Origin: JABSSA01 sp039984715
GTDB taxonomy: Bacteria > Pseudomonadota > Alphaproteobacteria > Rhodobacterales > Rhodobacteraceae
NCBI GenBank assembly: GCA_039984715.1
Contig: JBDWUA010000015.1
Location: 248,001-312,000, forward strand
Reading direction: 5' to 3'
DNA: 64,000 nt
The position numbers and the translations under genes were made by a program. This document shows, in pieces, positions 35,683-44,721 of the stretch. Under the pieces are notes generated by a model. The model was given only the letters and a program-made list of their open reading frames with translations. It did no database searches and was not told the origin of the DNA. Each line of letters starts with the position of its first letter. The first letter of the stretch is position 1.

Positions 35683-36443
35683 GACAACACCAAATCGAAA
35701 TTCAGTTCTGCGTTATCTTCGACAACAAGCGAACCACTTCGGTCACCAATAACCGGGTGCCAAATGGACAATTCGTATTGACCCGGAGGAATACCTTCTA
35801 TTTCAAACTTACCATCAGAACCGGTAACGTAGAAATAAGGTGAAGGGGACGTATAAACCCAACCTTCCATCCATCCATGCGCATTACAGTCCAAATTGAT
35901 TAGATTACTGCGACGCAACTTAAGCGGGATACGGTCTTCTTGCCCCAAACGCGGTTGGGAAAAGCTAAAGAGTGACCGCCGTGTTCCTTTGAAAACTTCG
36001 TAGGCGTTTATGTTGTGCAATATTGGATCGAGGTTGACGACATAAACATCGGCCTTTTCCCAAACGATTTGCACATGCGGCTGGAAACCACAGTCGATCT
36101 GATAAATTTTGGCTTCGTGAAACTCCGGATCCCACGGCTTTCCAGCAGAAATACCTTTAATTTGGACAACAGCGTCGGCGAGTAAACCTTCTTCTGTTGT
36201 ACGGATCGGATTGGTGGACCGGGAACCTTCGCCACAGATCGAATGATCTTTGGTGACGCGAATTTCACGCGGATCTACGGGCGGGCCTGAGTATTTGACA
36301 CTGCCACGCAAGCTGCCTGACGAACGGGGTATATCAATTGCCTTGTAATTCTCGGAGACCATTGCAGATAACCGAGGGGCCGCGGAAAAAAACACCGCGC
36401 TTGATACACCGCCTAAAATTAGGTTGCGGCGCTCAATATTCAT
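35679..36443 (-). CDS. Cupredoxin-like periplasmic protein (methylamine-utilisation-type)
   Basis: A 254-residue exported protein with a signal (RRNLILGGVSSAVFFSAAPRLSA). The core DPILHNINAYEVF and LINLDCNAHGWMEGWVY gives a His, then Cys-x-x-His-x-x-Met, close to type I copper ligands in short plastocyanin-like proteins. A C-terminal carboxypeptidase regulatory-like beta domain (GKFEIEGIPPGQYELSIWHP) follows. Proteins of this make-up are often labelled methylamine utilisation protein, but no mau genes are seen here. Likely it passes electrons between the cytochrome c encoded upstream and the diheme protein encoded downstream. The stop overlaps that gene by four bases. Confidence 0.75.
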   Translation of the reverse strand: MNIERRNLILGGVSSAVFFSAAPRLSAMVSENYKAIDIPRSSGSLRGSVKYSGPPVDPREIRVTKDHSICGEGSRSTNPIRTTEEGLLADAVVQIKGISAGKPWDPEFHEAKIYQIDCGFQPHVQIVWEKADVYVVNLDPILHNINAYEVFKGTRRSLFSFSQPRLGQEDRIPLKLRRSNLINLDCNAHGWMEGWVYTSPSPYFYVTGSDGKFEIEGIPPGQYELSIWHPVIGDRSGSLVVEDNAELNFDLVLS

Positions 36444-36455
36444 TTTTTTAGTTCC

Positions 36456-37241
36456 TTATTCTGCCTGAAAAGTCTCTACAAAGTCCACTAAAGACCAAAT
36501 TTCTTCTATCGAAAGATTGCGCCCAAAAGAGGGCATCGGAGTACCTCCAATTCCCGCATAGATACGCATCCAGATGTCGTTGGACGCATTTCCGCCTTTA
36601 AATCTACCCAGAGTTAGGTTGGCCGGCGTCGCTTTGTTTCCCCGTGAATCAATTAACTCGGGGGCCAATACGCCGCGACCATCACCATTGACGCCATGGC
36701 AATCGATACATCCATTTTCCGAAAACAGTTCTCTGCCTTCTTCGACCCTAATAAATATCGGTCTGGGCGGCACAACAAATGTTTCGGCGTATTCTGGTAT
36801 TTCGGCAAAGACCCGAATGGCTTCGGCAAGCGCCAACCGGTCCATCTGATTTAAACCTTGAAAGGATGGGATCCCAATTTTGGACCCAATTTCCCCACCG
36901 TGATCAACGGCGCGAATAATGTCATCGCGCGTTGGGTATTCACCCATATCAGACGTCGTAAATTTAAAATTCCCAACCGTAAAGTCACGCGGTCGCGGAA
37001 TAAAGAATTCTGCGTGAGGTCCTTGGCCATCCCCATCCGTACCGTGACACGAGCTGCAATGTTGCCAGTACAAAACCGTGCCGCGTTGATGGAAAACCGG
37101 ATCGGGTTGGATGTCAGCGCCTTGTGCCACTGTCAGGGTCGGGAGCAGGATCGATATTGAAAGCGGAACCCATAATGCATGCGCCCCGTCGCGAAAAATG
37201 TCGCGACATGCCTGTAAAGACATTTGAATAATACGTTTCAT
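36456..37241 (-). CDS. Diheme cytochrome c
   Basis: A 261-residue exported protein with an N-terminal hydrophobic segment (ALWVPLSISILLPTLTVAQ) and two cytochrome c modules. The first has CSSCHG with GDGQGPHAEF, the second CIDCHG with GDGRGVLAPEL; each has a later Met (for example GTPMPSFG) for axial ligation. First gene of the three-gene redox operon, 12 bp before the cupredoxin-like gene. It probably moves electrons to or from the diheme MauG-like enzyme. Starts at 37241 or at the Met six residues later. Confidence 0.87.
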   Translation of the reverse strand: MKRIIQMSLQACRDIFRDGAHALWVPLSISILLPTLTVAQGADIQPDPVFHQRGTVLYWQHCSSCHGTDGDGQGPHAEFFIPRPRDFTVGNFKFTTSDMGEYPTRDDIIRAVDHGGEIGSKIGIPSFQGLNQMDRLALAEAIRVFAEIPEYAETFVVPPRPIFIRVEEGRELFSENGCIDCHGVNGDGRGVLAPELIDSRGNKATPANLTLGRFKGGNASNDIWMRIYAGIGGTPMPSFGRNLSIEEIWSLVDFVETFQAE

Positions 37242-37486
37242 GCTCTCGCCACTTTTTTATAACTTCAGATAAATTGTCAGCGAATTTGGTTATTCTTTGA
37301 CGAAAACCAAGCAACTGTAGGGCCAGAGAAAAACGTTTCCGCGAGGACACACGCCGATCACGCTGCCTTTGTGCAAGATTGCACGAGTTAAGCCACGGGC
37401 AACTTTGGCAAAAGAGCTTCGTAGTCTTGTCAGACAAGGCCCGTCGCGTTTAACATCAACGTGCTTGGCTTTTGTTGTGGATTTTC

Positions 37487-38674
37487 ATGCGACTGTTTCA
37501 ATATTTTCTATTGGCTTTGACTTTGGCGCTGACAAGCGTGCCGGTCGAAAGCGTTTCACAGACAGCAAATTGGGCACTGCAACAACAGCGCCAGCAACAA
37601 ATGATGATGCAGCAGCAGCGCATGATGCAGCAGCAACAAAGGCAACAAGCCGCGCGCCAAAGGCAGTTGCAAGACCAACGTCGCAGACAGCAGGCTGCAA
37701 TGCAGCAACGTCAACGCCAAATGCAACAGCAGCGACAAAGACAGATACAGGTCCAACGTCAAAAGGTGGCAGAGCAACGTCGCCTGCAACAGCAACGGCG
37801 AAAGCAGGACATGCAACGCCAACAAGCGCAGCGTCAGAACTCTGCTCGGCAACACGCACAACGCAACGCGCGCGCAGCTCGTGACCAAACGATACAACGC
37901 GAACGTACTCGACGGTTGCAACAGCTTAAGCAACGCACACGCATCCAAAAACGCCAACAAGCGACACGAAAAGCGGCGCAACAGGTAAATTCGCTTGCGC
38001 TGATGATGCGACAGTCAAACCGCGCCGTTTTGTCATCCAAACCCGTACAGACCCGGCGGGCTCTTACGGCGCAAAGATTGAATAAACTGCGCCAATCCCG
38101 CCCCCAACGTGCTGCGAATGCCAAGTCACAGAACGCAAAGGCCATTCTTGCCGGGAAACAAATCGCCAAACAAAAGCTATTGGAGTTTCGCAAGCGACAA
38201 GCTTTGAAAAAACCGTCCATTAAGGCGAAAGCCGGCGGTACAAAGCAGGGTCAGCTGCTTTTGACAGGGCCAACAAAAGATCGCCGGTTAAGTCCAGGCG
38301 TGGCCAGTCACAGCGGAGAATTGCCACGTGTAAAAGCCGGACAAACGTGGCTGAAGGGCCGCGGCACTGCCGGGAAAGTCCCCTTGCAAGTTGCCCAGAA
38401 ACTGCAAGGGCAGCAGTTTCGCGACTTTAACCATTTTCGATCAGCGTTTTGGAAACAGGTCCACAAGGACCCCGTTTTGCGAAAGCAATTTTCCCGACAA
38501 AACCAAACTTTGATGGCAAAAGGCAAAGCCCCCTATGCGCCCGATGGTCAACACGTTGGCAAACGTCAGCGTTACGAATTGGATCACGTGCAGGAATTGA
38601 AAAAAGGGGGCAACGTGTACGACATGAACAATTTGTTCATCAGAAGCCCTCTGAATCATATCAAAGGGAAATAA
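37487..38674 (+). CDS. Secreted Gln/Arg-rich protein with colicin E9-like HNH DNase domain
   Basis: A 395-residue protein (ATG at 37487; a TTG at 37472 is also in frame). It has a Sec signal peptide (FQYFLLALTLALTSVPVES), then about 120 residues almost wholly of Gln, Arg, Met and Ala (about 30-150), then a basic linker. Residues about 285-395 follow the colicin E9 DNase domain from end to end: GQTWLKGRG, FRDFNHFRSAFWKQVHKDP, LRKQFSRQN, KGKAPYAPD, VGKRQRYELDH, GGNVYDMNNL and SPLNHIKGK. Arg and Glu of the ColE9 site (R96, E100) are kept, as are the general base His (H367 here), the Asn (N382) and the metal His (H391). ColE9 H102 is Asp366 here, as in many HNH enzymes, and the H131 position falls on the last Lys. 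A nuclease toxin is likely. No immunity gene is recognised beside it. Confidence 0.75.
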   Translation: MRLFQYFLLALTLALTSVPVESVSQTANWALQQQRQQQMMMQQQRMMQQQQRQQAARQRQLQDQRRRQQAAMQQRQRQMQQQRQRQIQVQRQKVAEQRRLQQQRRKQDMQRQQAQRQNSARQHAQRNARAARDQTIQRERTRRLQQLKQRTRIQKRQQATRKAAQQVNSLALMMRQSNRAVLSSKPVQTRRALTAQRLNKLRQSRPQRAANAKSQNAKAILAGKQIAKQKLLEFRKRQALKKPSIKAKAGGTKQGQLLLTGPTKDRRLSPGVASHSGELPRVKAGQTWLKGRGTAGKVPLQVAQKLQGQQFRDFNHFRSAFWKQVHKDPVLRKQFSRQNQTLMAKGKAPYAPDGQHVGKRQRYELDHVQELKKGGNVYDMNNLFIRSPLNHIKGK

Positions 38675-38699
38675 CCTCCGTAATGTCGTTGATTGCGCG

Positions 38700-41123
38700 C
38701 TAGAACTCTTTTCGCGCGCTCCAACCGTTTGCGCGCTTGGTGAATTTAAGGAAGACCGGGTCGCTGCGGCTTGGACATGATGCTGTCACCATCCCCGAAA
38801 GAAGCCGCATAAGAGGGTCATCAAACGTGTTGAATTCACATTTTTGACGGAACACAACTTCGCATGAAAATTCCGTTTCGCTGGTCTGGAAACACGATTT
38901 GCGATGCACGCCGTTTCGATAAACGCATCCTTGGGCAAAACCACGCACACCCTCGCACTGTTTTTGACCAAAAGCCTTGATCATCTCTGTGTCCGATGGC
39001 GGGGGCGACTCGCGGAAAAGGTCGGATCCCGGCGGGATCAGTTCAGCCAACTCACGTTTGGCCGGGCCATAGCCGCGCGCGGCCGCCAGTTTAAAAAGGT
39101 CAATTGCATCAAAGAACGCATCGTCATCATCGCGCAACGATAGGACGCTTGTCGCATTCAGATGCAGTGCTGGCCCATATTGCGATTCACTTGCCACTTC
39201 AATGTAATGCTGGGCGGTTTCGCTTTCGCCCAGAAAATCAAGGACACGGGCCAATTGGAACACCTGCCGCGTTGCGTCGGGCGCAAAATCGACTGCGACG
39301 ATACAGGCTTCGACGGCGCGATCAAAATCGAAATCCGCCGGGACTTGGTTGAAATCAACACCTCTGGTCGGTTGTGCTGTGTCAGCGGGATCACCCGCCA
39401 ACAGGTCACATTCTGTCACCCCTTTCGCATCTGGCTTCCCGGAGGGGGGCGGTAAAATCAACTCACTAAGCTCGGCGTCCCTCTCCGCGTCAGAAAGAAT
39501 GAGGTGATAGGGCGTGGACACGGATACCAGATCATATTGAACGGGACCGTTGTCCATCGCGTCAACTTCAAGAACGCCGGAGCGTCCATCTAGTGCAATC
39601 GTCAGATCAGTCAATACATGATCGTTTCGGTACAATGCACAGGCCAGTTGATCCAAGGACAGCCGTGCCTGCGCCACGACCACGGAACCTTTGTCGTTTC
39701 GGTCATTGCGGATCGATGCGGCCTGGCGGCGGCATTCACGTTGTTTACCGATATCAATGGCGCCAAAGGTGGCATCTGCATAGGCTTGAAATTGTGGGAA
39801 GTCGTTTGATAGTTCTTCGAACAAGGCCGCATCTTTGCGCAGCGCTGTTACGGTATCCCGTTTCATCGGCATTGATGTCAATTCCGTACGGTAGTTGGGC
39901 AGCCCGTCTGCGATCAAAGCTTCGCTGTGCGTCAATGCATGTTCAACCAGCGCCTGCCCTTCCTGTTCAAATCCAAACTGAACAAACTCGGATTGCAGCG
40001 TCAGACCAGTTTCAATCACAGTGTCCGCATCCAGATAGCTGGTGCCAGCGGACGAAATCAACGCCTTTGCGTCTTGCAGATGATCGGCCATCGCGTCAGA
40101 CACCAGCTCGTTAAATCGGGCACGCGCTGAACCAATCACTCTGTACGTCTGCGGTAAGGGACCCGTGTTTTTCACCCCTTTTAGCGACTTGATCAATTCA
40201 AGATGCGCGCGCAGATCATTCAGGTACTGCCCAGAATGGCGCGCAGTGTGATCGGCAAGGCGGGTTTCCACCCATTCGGACACCAACCGGTCAGTGTCCT
40301 GCACAAGCGTCGGCGCGGGTGCCTGTCGGGCAATCTGTAAACCGACATCGGTCACAGCGGTATTGATCGGCGCTTCGGACACCAGAACAGTTTCCAGCAT
40401 ATTGGCCAGTTCAACCGTTGCCAGCCTATCCGCGATTTGCCCAAACCGCACCGTTAGGCCGTCCGCGCCGATTTGGTTATATAAAGCAACAACGGCAAGT
40501 ATGTCATCGACCCGCGCCTTGGCCTTTTCGCGCGTGCCAGACTTTAGAAGCTTCAAAACGAACGCGTCAAATTCACTGTCGCGTCCAAAAACAAGATTGG
40601 TCACAACAGTCTGAGCGTTCCCAGCGAATTGCCCGTATCCTTGTGTCTGGGCAATGCCCGGCACCGTTTGGAACGGAGCGAACAAATCCAAGAGATTAGG
40701 GATTTTTTCAAGGGTGTTCACCGTTTTCGGGATGTCAGCAGCAACTTTGTTCAAAGCTGGCACCCCAAGGACAAGCCGCCACTGGTCCTCACCGCTGGCC
40801 GTGCCCGAAATCAGTTTAACAGAGCCGACAAACCCATCAATTCGTACGGTGCGTATGTTTGAACATCTGGCATAGGTCTTGTTCAACGCGACAGAAAACA
40901 ACCCGCCTAAATCTTGCAAACGGCTTTCAAAGAACGTTGCCGAATTCGCATCGATGCGAAACGTCGCCGTCGAATAGCAGCGTGTATCAAGCGTCGTTAC
41001 TTTGGCCGATTTGTCGCTAAGCACAGCCAGTTCACGCGCGCCAGCTTGATTTGGCGACATCGAAACGATTGCGGCCACCACACCAATGAAACCATATAGC
41101 CGAGTTACCAATGTTCTACGCAC
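38700..41123 (-). CDS. Large exported protein of unknown function
   Basis: An 807-residue protein with a signal peptide (LYGFIGVVAAIVSMSPNQAGA). The central part is helical (many Ala, Leu, Asp, Glu). Residues about 630-720 have short tetratrico/Sel1-like helical pairs (RQVFQLARVLDFLGESETAQHYIEVASE, AIDLFKLAAARGYGPAKRELAELI). The C-terminal region has paired Cys (CEGVRGFAQGC, CFQTSETEFSC) that would form disulfides in the periplasm. I do not know the family. It is convergent with the nuclease gene, with 25 bp between the stops. It is too large and of the wrong kind for a classical immunity protein. Confidence 0.65.
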   Translation of the reverse strand: MRRTLVTRLYGFIGVVAAIVSMSPNQAGARELAVLSDKSAKVTTLDTRCYSTATFRIDANSATFFESRLQDLGGLFSVALNKTYARCSNIRTVRIDGFVGSVKLISGTASGEDQWRLVLGVPALNKVAADIPKTVNTLEKIPNLLDLFAPFQTVPGIAQTQGYGQFAGNAQTVVTNLVFGRDSEFDAFVLKLLKSGTREKAKARVDDILAVVALYNQIGADGLTVRFGQIADRLATVELANMLETVLVSEAPINTAVTDVGLQIARQAPAPTLVQDTDRLVSEWVETRLADHTARHSGQYLNDLRAHLELIKSLKGVKNTGPLPQTYRVIGSARARFNELVSDAMADHLQDAKALISSAGTSYLDADTVIETGLTLQSEFVQFGFEQEGQALVEHALTHSEALIADGLPNYRTELTSMPMKRDTVTALRKDAALFEELSNDFPQFQAYADATFGAIDIGKQRECRRQAASIRNDRNDKGSVVVAQARLSLDQLACALYRNDHVLTDLTIALDGRSGVLEVDAMDNGPVQYDLVSVSTPYHLILSDAERDAELSELILPPPSGKPDAKGVTECDLLAGDPADTAQPTRGVDFNQVPADFDFDRAVEACIVAVDFAPDATRQVFQLARVLDFLGESETAQHYIEVASESQYGPALHLNATSVLSLRDDDDAFFDAIDLFKLAAARGYGPAKRELAELIPPGSDLFRESPPPSDTEMIKAFGQKQCEGVRGFAQGCVYRNGVHRKSCFQTSETEFSCEVVFRQKCEFNTFDDPLMRLLSGMVTASCPSRSDPVFLKFTKRANGWSARKEF

Positions 41124-41961
41124 GACGAAAAATACCTGTGACGACCATGTCTTTTGCGATCATGCACAAAGAATGCGGCCCTTGGCCTTTGAACGCAACT
41201 GTCTTCGCATCAACAAGCCCGCTTCAGTCGACTAAATATCGCGAATGTCATCATGACGGACAGGGTAAACACGCAGGTTAATTGCCTGCGTCCAGACCAG
41301 TTACGGTCAGAAAGGGTACTGTAATTCCGGGCCCGACCAATGGCACATTCTCTTTTGCGCCTTGAGTGCCCCAAGGCGGATTGTCCTGTGGATTGAAGGT
41401 GTCGCGCCTGACATAGCCGCATCAACGAGGCCATGCATCAGCGTACAAAAACGGTCCGTATGGGAACCTAAAAACGTGCGTTAGGTCAGAACAAGCATTC
41501 CAAGGCAAGCGCACAAAAAACCCAAAACGAAAAAGAACATTGACCGTTTATTTACCTTCGCCTGATGGAACCGAACGAGGTCCATCTGTGTTGGTTGATC
41601 AGTCACATGCATAAAAACACGTCCTAAAAAGGTATCTTTAAAATAGCACTCGCAGTGCACACAATCAACAACGTGATACGATTCACCACCTTTGTCCACT
41701 CCTTCAGAACAAGGTCGCCCCAGCTATCGATAAAACCACTTAATATCTGCGTTTCTTTGCTGGTCGCTTACGGCGGAATTTGACCCGTCCCTTTGTTGCC
41801 CCTTCCATTCCGACCGACTCAGGGGCCAAAAACGGCGCGCCCCGTTGCTTCTTTCGCACCGGGTGTTTTCATAGTCCTTTCAAATCATTTCGTTGGGTGT
41901 CACAAATGAACCTGACAGCCAATCAATCCACCGCCATGGTGAATGAGGACAGGAATATCCA
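41124..41961. other. 838-bp stretch without a clear gene
   Basis: A minus-strand frame at 41481-41699 (72 codons) ends in one membrane segment (RSMFFFVLGFLCACLGMLVLT) after a polar part with CVHCECYF. It might be a real small membrane protein, but it lacks a clear ribosome binding site. Nothing else is convincing. The promoters of the 807-residue protein and of the VOC gene should lie at the two ends. Confidence 0.35.
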
Positions 41962-42357
41962 ATGATTACCCAAGGACTGGATCACCTAGGTTTGACGGTC
42001 AGCGACCTGAATGCCAGCAAAGGTTTTTTCATCGACTGTCTGGGGTGGGAACAATTTGGCGGCAACCCGGATTATCCCGCGGCTTACGTGACAAACGGGC
42101 ATGCCAAACTGACGCTTTGGCAACAAAAGGGCGATGCGAAAAACGAGTTTGACCGGCACGCGAATGTGGGGCTGCACCACACAGCGTTGAAGGTTCCTGA
42201 TGAACGCACATTGACTGCGTTATTCGGAAAAATCCGGGAATGGCCCGGCGTTGTTGTCGAATTCGAACCGCAATTTTCTGGGAAGGGGCCTAAGGTTCAT
42301 TTCATGATCTATGAACCGGGTGGAACCCGTTTGGAATTTGCCTTTGATCCGCGCTAG
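41962..42357 (+). CDS. VOC-family (glyoxalase/bleomycin resistance-like) protein
   Basis: A 131-residue single vicinal-oxygen-chelate protein. The N-terminal module starts GLDHLGLTVSDLNASKGFFIDCLGWEQFG and the C-terminal module has GLHHTALKV and FMIYEPGGTRLEFAF. The His in GLDHLG, the His in LHHTAL and the Glu in LEF stand at usual metal-ligand places. The reaction is unknown; members include lyases, dioxygenases and antibiotic-binding proteins. Single gene, convergent with the DUF1045 gene. Confidence 0.85.
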   Translation: MITQGLDHLGLTVSDLNASKGFFIDCLGWEQFGGNPDYPAAYVTNGHAKLTLWQQKGDAKNEFDRHANVGLHHTALKVPDERTLTALFGKIREWPGVVVEFEPQFSGKGPKVHFMIYEPGGTRLEFAFDPR

Positions 42358-42394
42358 CCGCTGATATTGCAACCTAACACGTTCCGAGTATCAG

Positions 42395-43075
42395 TTATTC
42401 CGCCAGTGCAAAGCGTTGCAGTTGGTGAAAGCGGCCATTGTCAGCTTCGCCCAATAGCGTCAGCGCGTCTATCGCAAATGGGGACATCGGGATATCTTGT
42501 AAAAGCGGTGTCAAAGCGGATTCCGCAGCCTCAAGGTCGTCTTGGTTTAACCGGCCTGACAGGGTCATGTGAAACCGGAATTCATCCATCACATATGGAT
42601 ACCCCCAGCGTCGTAGGTATGCGTCCTGCATTGGGGTCAGCGATCGCGCGCGTCGCTTGGCCAGTTCCGCATCATCTGGTTCCGCTCTGAAATCATCAAA
42701 GTCTTGCACGACATGTGCCGCCAACTGCGCCAGATCATCGGCAGGTCCATCAGGCACCAAGGCAAGGAAATGCCCCAAACGCTGCAGCTTTAATCCCGAC
42801 AGGTGCACAGCTGTATGGCTTGTACAGAATGCGCGCAACTTTTCTTCTAGATCGGCGGCATTCGTTCCCGACGCCAGCCGGAACGGCGGTTTGATCGTTC
42901 CATGAAACCCGTATTTTCGCGGTGTTTCCGTAATACGTGGCACATCCAACGCAGGCGTTGTCAGACCAATCGGAGCCTGCCCCGCGTCACTGTCCCAACC
43001 CAGCCACCGCGCCCCAAACTGAGCCAAGGCACTTGAAGGGACGGGCGTGAAATAAACAGCGTATCGCGAAAACAT
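42395..43075 (-). CDS. DUF1045 2H-phosphoesterase-like protein (phosphonate-associated family)
   Basis: A 226-residue protein starting at 43075 (MFSRYAVYFTPVPSSALAQFGARWLGWD). The two HxT motifs of 2H phosphoesterases are visible: HGTIKPPF near residue 60 and HMTLSG near residue 165. This matches the DUF1045 family, usually found among phn (phosphonate) genes and named putative phosphonate metabolism protein. No phn genes are in this window, so its substrate here is open; it may act on cyclic phosphate esters. The open frame to 43150 is not needed. Confidence 0.82.
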   Translation of the reverse strand: MFSRYAVYFTPVPSSALAQFGARWLGWDSDAGQAPIGLTTPALDVPRITETPRKYGFHGTIKPPFRLASGTNAADLEEKLRAFCTSHTAVHLSGLKLQRLGHFLALVPDGPADDLAQLAAHVVQDFDDFRAEPDDAELAKRRARSLTPMQDAYLRRWGYPYVMDEFRFHMTLSGRLNQDDLEAAESALTPLLQDIPMSPFAIDALTLLGEADNGRFHQLQRFALAE

Positions 43076-43205
43076 AACGGCCTTTTGAATGATCTGCGTA
43101 ACACTCGAATGACAAATGATGAAGCATTTGCCAATGCCCATCTTTCCCAAACGGTTGGCGTCAAGCTTGGATCAGATCATCACAAAATAGAACCGGCCCC
43201 TTTGA

Positions 43206-44720
43206 TCAATCCCCATCGGCAACACCAACCGCCCGCGCACGAGCCCGCCGCGCACGAAAGCTGGGCAAGACAATCAAGATCGCAGCGATAACCAAAAGAC
43301 CCATGGTCATCGGACGTTCCCAAATGAAAGCAATCCCATCATAAAGCTGCATGGATCGGGAAAAGTTGTCTTCCAGCATGCCACCCAGAATAAAGCCGAT
43401 CAAAAGCGGCGCCAAAGGGTAGTCAGCGAATTTCAGAGCCGTGGCGCAGATGCCAAAACCGACAAGCAACAAAAGCTCGGTCGCGTTGTTCTGGCCGATA
43501 TACGCGCCCATGAGCGTGAAAAACAGAATGAACGGGATAAGATAGTTTCGCGGAATCGCGAGGACTTTGGCGATATAGGGGATCAACGGCAGGTTCAGGA
43601 CCAAAAGCACCAGATTGCCGATAAACATGGACATGATCACAGCCCAGAAAATCTGTGGATCGTCGATCATAAGACGCGGGCCCGGCGTCACGTTCAAAGC
43701 AATGAGCGCACCCAACAAAATCGCAGTGGTGCCCGAGCCGGGAATACCCAACGTCAAAAGCGGAACGAATGACCCGGTACACGCCGCGTTGTTGGCGGTT
43801 TCAGGCGCGGCCAGACCTTTAATCGACCCCTTGCCGAACTCTTCTTGTTCTTCTTTATTTGCGATGTTGCGTTCAACTGCGTATCCGAGAAAGCTGGCAA
43901 TAGTGGCCCCTGCCCCCGGCAAAACGCCGATGAAAAATCCTTGGATGGATTGGCGTCCTATGACGGGTGCGATGGCTTTTGCTTCTGATCTGGAGATGCG
44001 CAGGTCTTTGATTTCGCCATCCCCCTCTTCTTCGAACGTGCGTGGCTTTAGCACAAGGAACAAGGCTTCGGGCAATGCAAACATAGCCATGGCCAAGGTG
44101 ATAAAGCCAAAGCCAGATTGCAAATCCATGATGCCCATCGTGAAGCGTGGCAAATTGAACAAAGCACCTTCGCCCACGGTCGCCATGATCAAGCCCAAAA
44201 CAGTCATAAGGAGCGCTTTTGCCACCTGCCCGGTTCCTGCAAAAGCCGCGATAGCAGACAGCCCCACCACCATAAGAGCGAAGTATTCAGCCGAATGGAA
44301 CAACAACGCGACAGACGACAGCGCAGGCGCAAAAACCATGAGCAAAATGGCACCAATGGTCCCACCGGCAAAGCTGGCGATCGCGGCAATGGTCAACGCT
44401 TTTCCGGCCTTGCCTTGCCGTGCCATTGGATAGCCGTCAAAGCTGCTTGCGACAGTACCTGCGACGCCGGGCGCATTCAGCAATATGGATGATGTCGATC
44501 CACCAAAAATCGCCCCGTAATAAACGCCTGCCAAAAGGATCAGCGCAGCGGACGGATCGCCCATGGAAATGGCAACCGGGATCATGATCGCGATGATCGA
44601 CATCGGGCCAAGTCCGGGCAACATTCCGATGAAGGTACCGATCAGACACCCGCCAATAACCATCAACAGGTTCTGCAGGGACAGCGCGGTTTGCAGACCT
44701 ATAAGAAGTCCTTCAAGCAT
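43206..44720 (-). CDS. tctA: Tripartite tricarboxylate transporter, large permease TctA
   Basis: A 504-residue polytopic inner-membrane protein. Signature parts are GTFIGMLPGLGPMSIIAIM, YYGAIFGGSTSSILLN and LTLGIPGSGTTAILLG. It forms the transport channel with TctB and takes substrate from periplasmic TctC. It follows tctB by one base. The divergent tctDE genes are the likely regulators. The substrate is probably a di- or tricarboxylate, not shown by sequence. Confidence 0.95.
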   Translation of the reverse strand: MLEGLLIGLQTALSLQNLLMVIGGCLIGTFIGMLPGLGPMSIIAIMIPVAISMGDPSAALILLAGVYYGAIFGGSTSSILLNAPGVAGTVASSFDGYPMARQGKAGKALTIAAIASFAGGTIGAILLMVFAPALSSVALLFHSAEYFALMVVGLSAIAAFAGTGQVAKALLMTVLGLIMATVGEGALFNLPRFTMGIMDLQSGFGFITLAMAMFALPEALFLVLKPRTFEEEGDGEIKDLRISRSEAKAIAPVIGRQSIQGFFIGVLPGAGATIASFLGYAVERNIANKEEQEEFGKGSIKGLAAPETANNAACTGSFVPLLTLGIPGSGTTAILLGALIALNVTPGPRLMIDDPQIFWAVIMSMFIGNLVLLVLNLPLIPYIAKVLAIPRNYLIPFILFFTLMGAYIGQNNATELLLLVGFGICATALKFADYPLAPLLIGFILGGMLEDNFSRSMQLYDGIAFIWERPMTMGLLVIAAILIVLPSFRARRARARAVGVADGD

Positions 44721-44721
44721 G

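Noticed and set aside
34420..37241. A methylamine dehydrogenase (mau) cluster
   Set aside because: Only MauG-like and methylamine-utilisation-like accessory proteins are present. There are no mauA or mauB subunit genes.
37369..37981. Long open frames on both strands over the Gln/Arg-rich tract
   Set aside because: They are by-products of the CAA/CAG/CGC-rich sequence. Only the frame with the signal peptide and nuclease domain has family features.
38700..41123. Immunity partner for the colicin-like nuclease
   Set aside because: The gene is convergent, encodes 807 exported residues and has no similarity to the small acidic Im proteins.
41210..41434. A 74-codon minus-strand frame as a small gene
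   Set aside because: It is Arg/Ser-rich with no start signal; it is likely chance.
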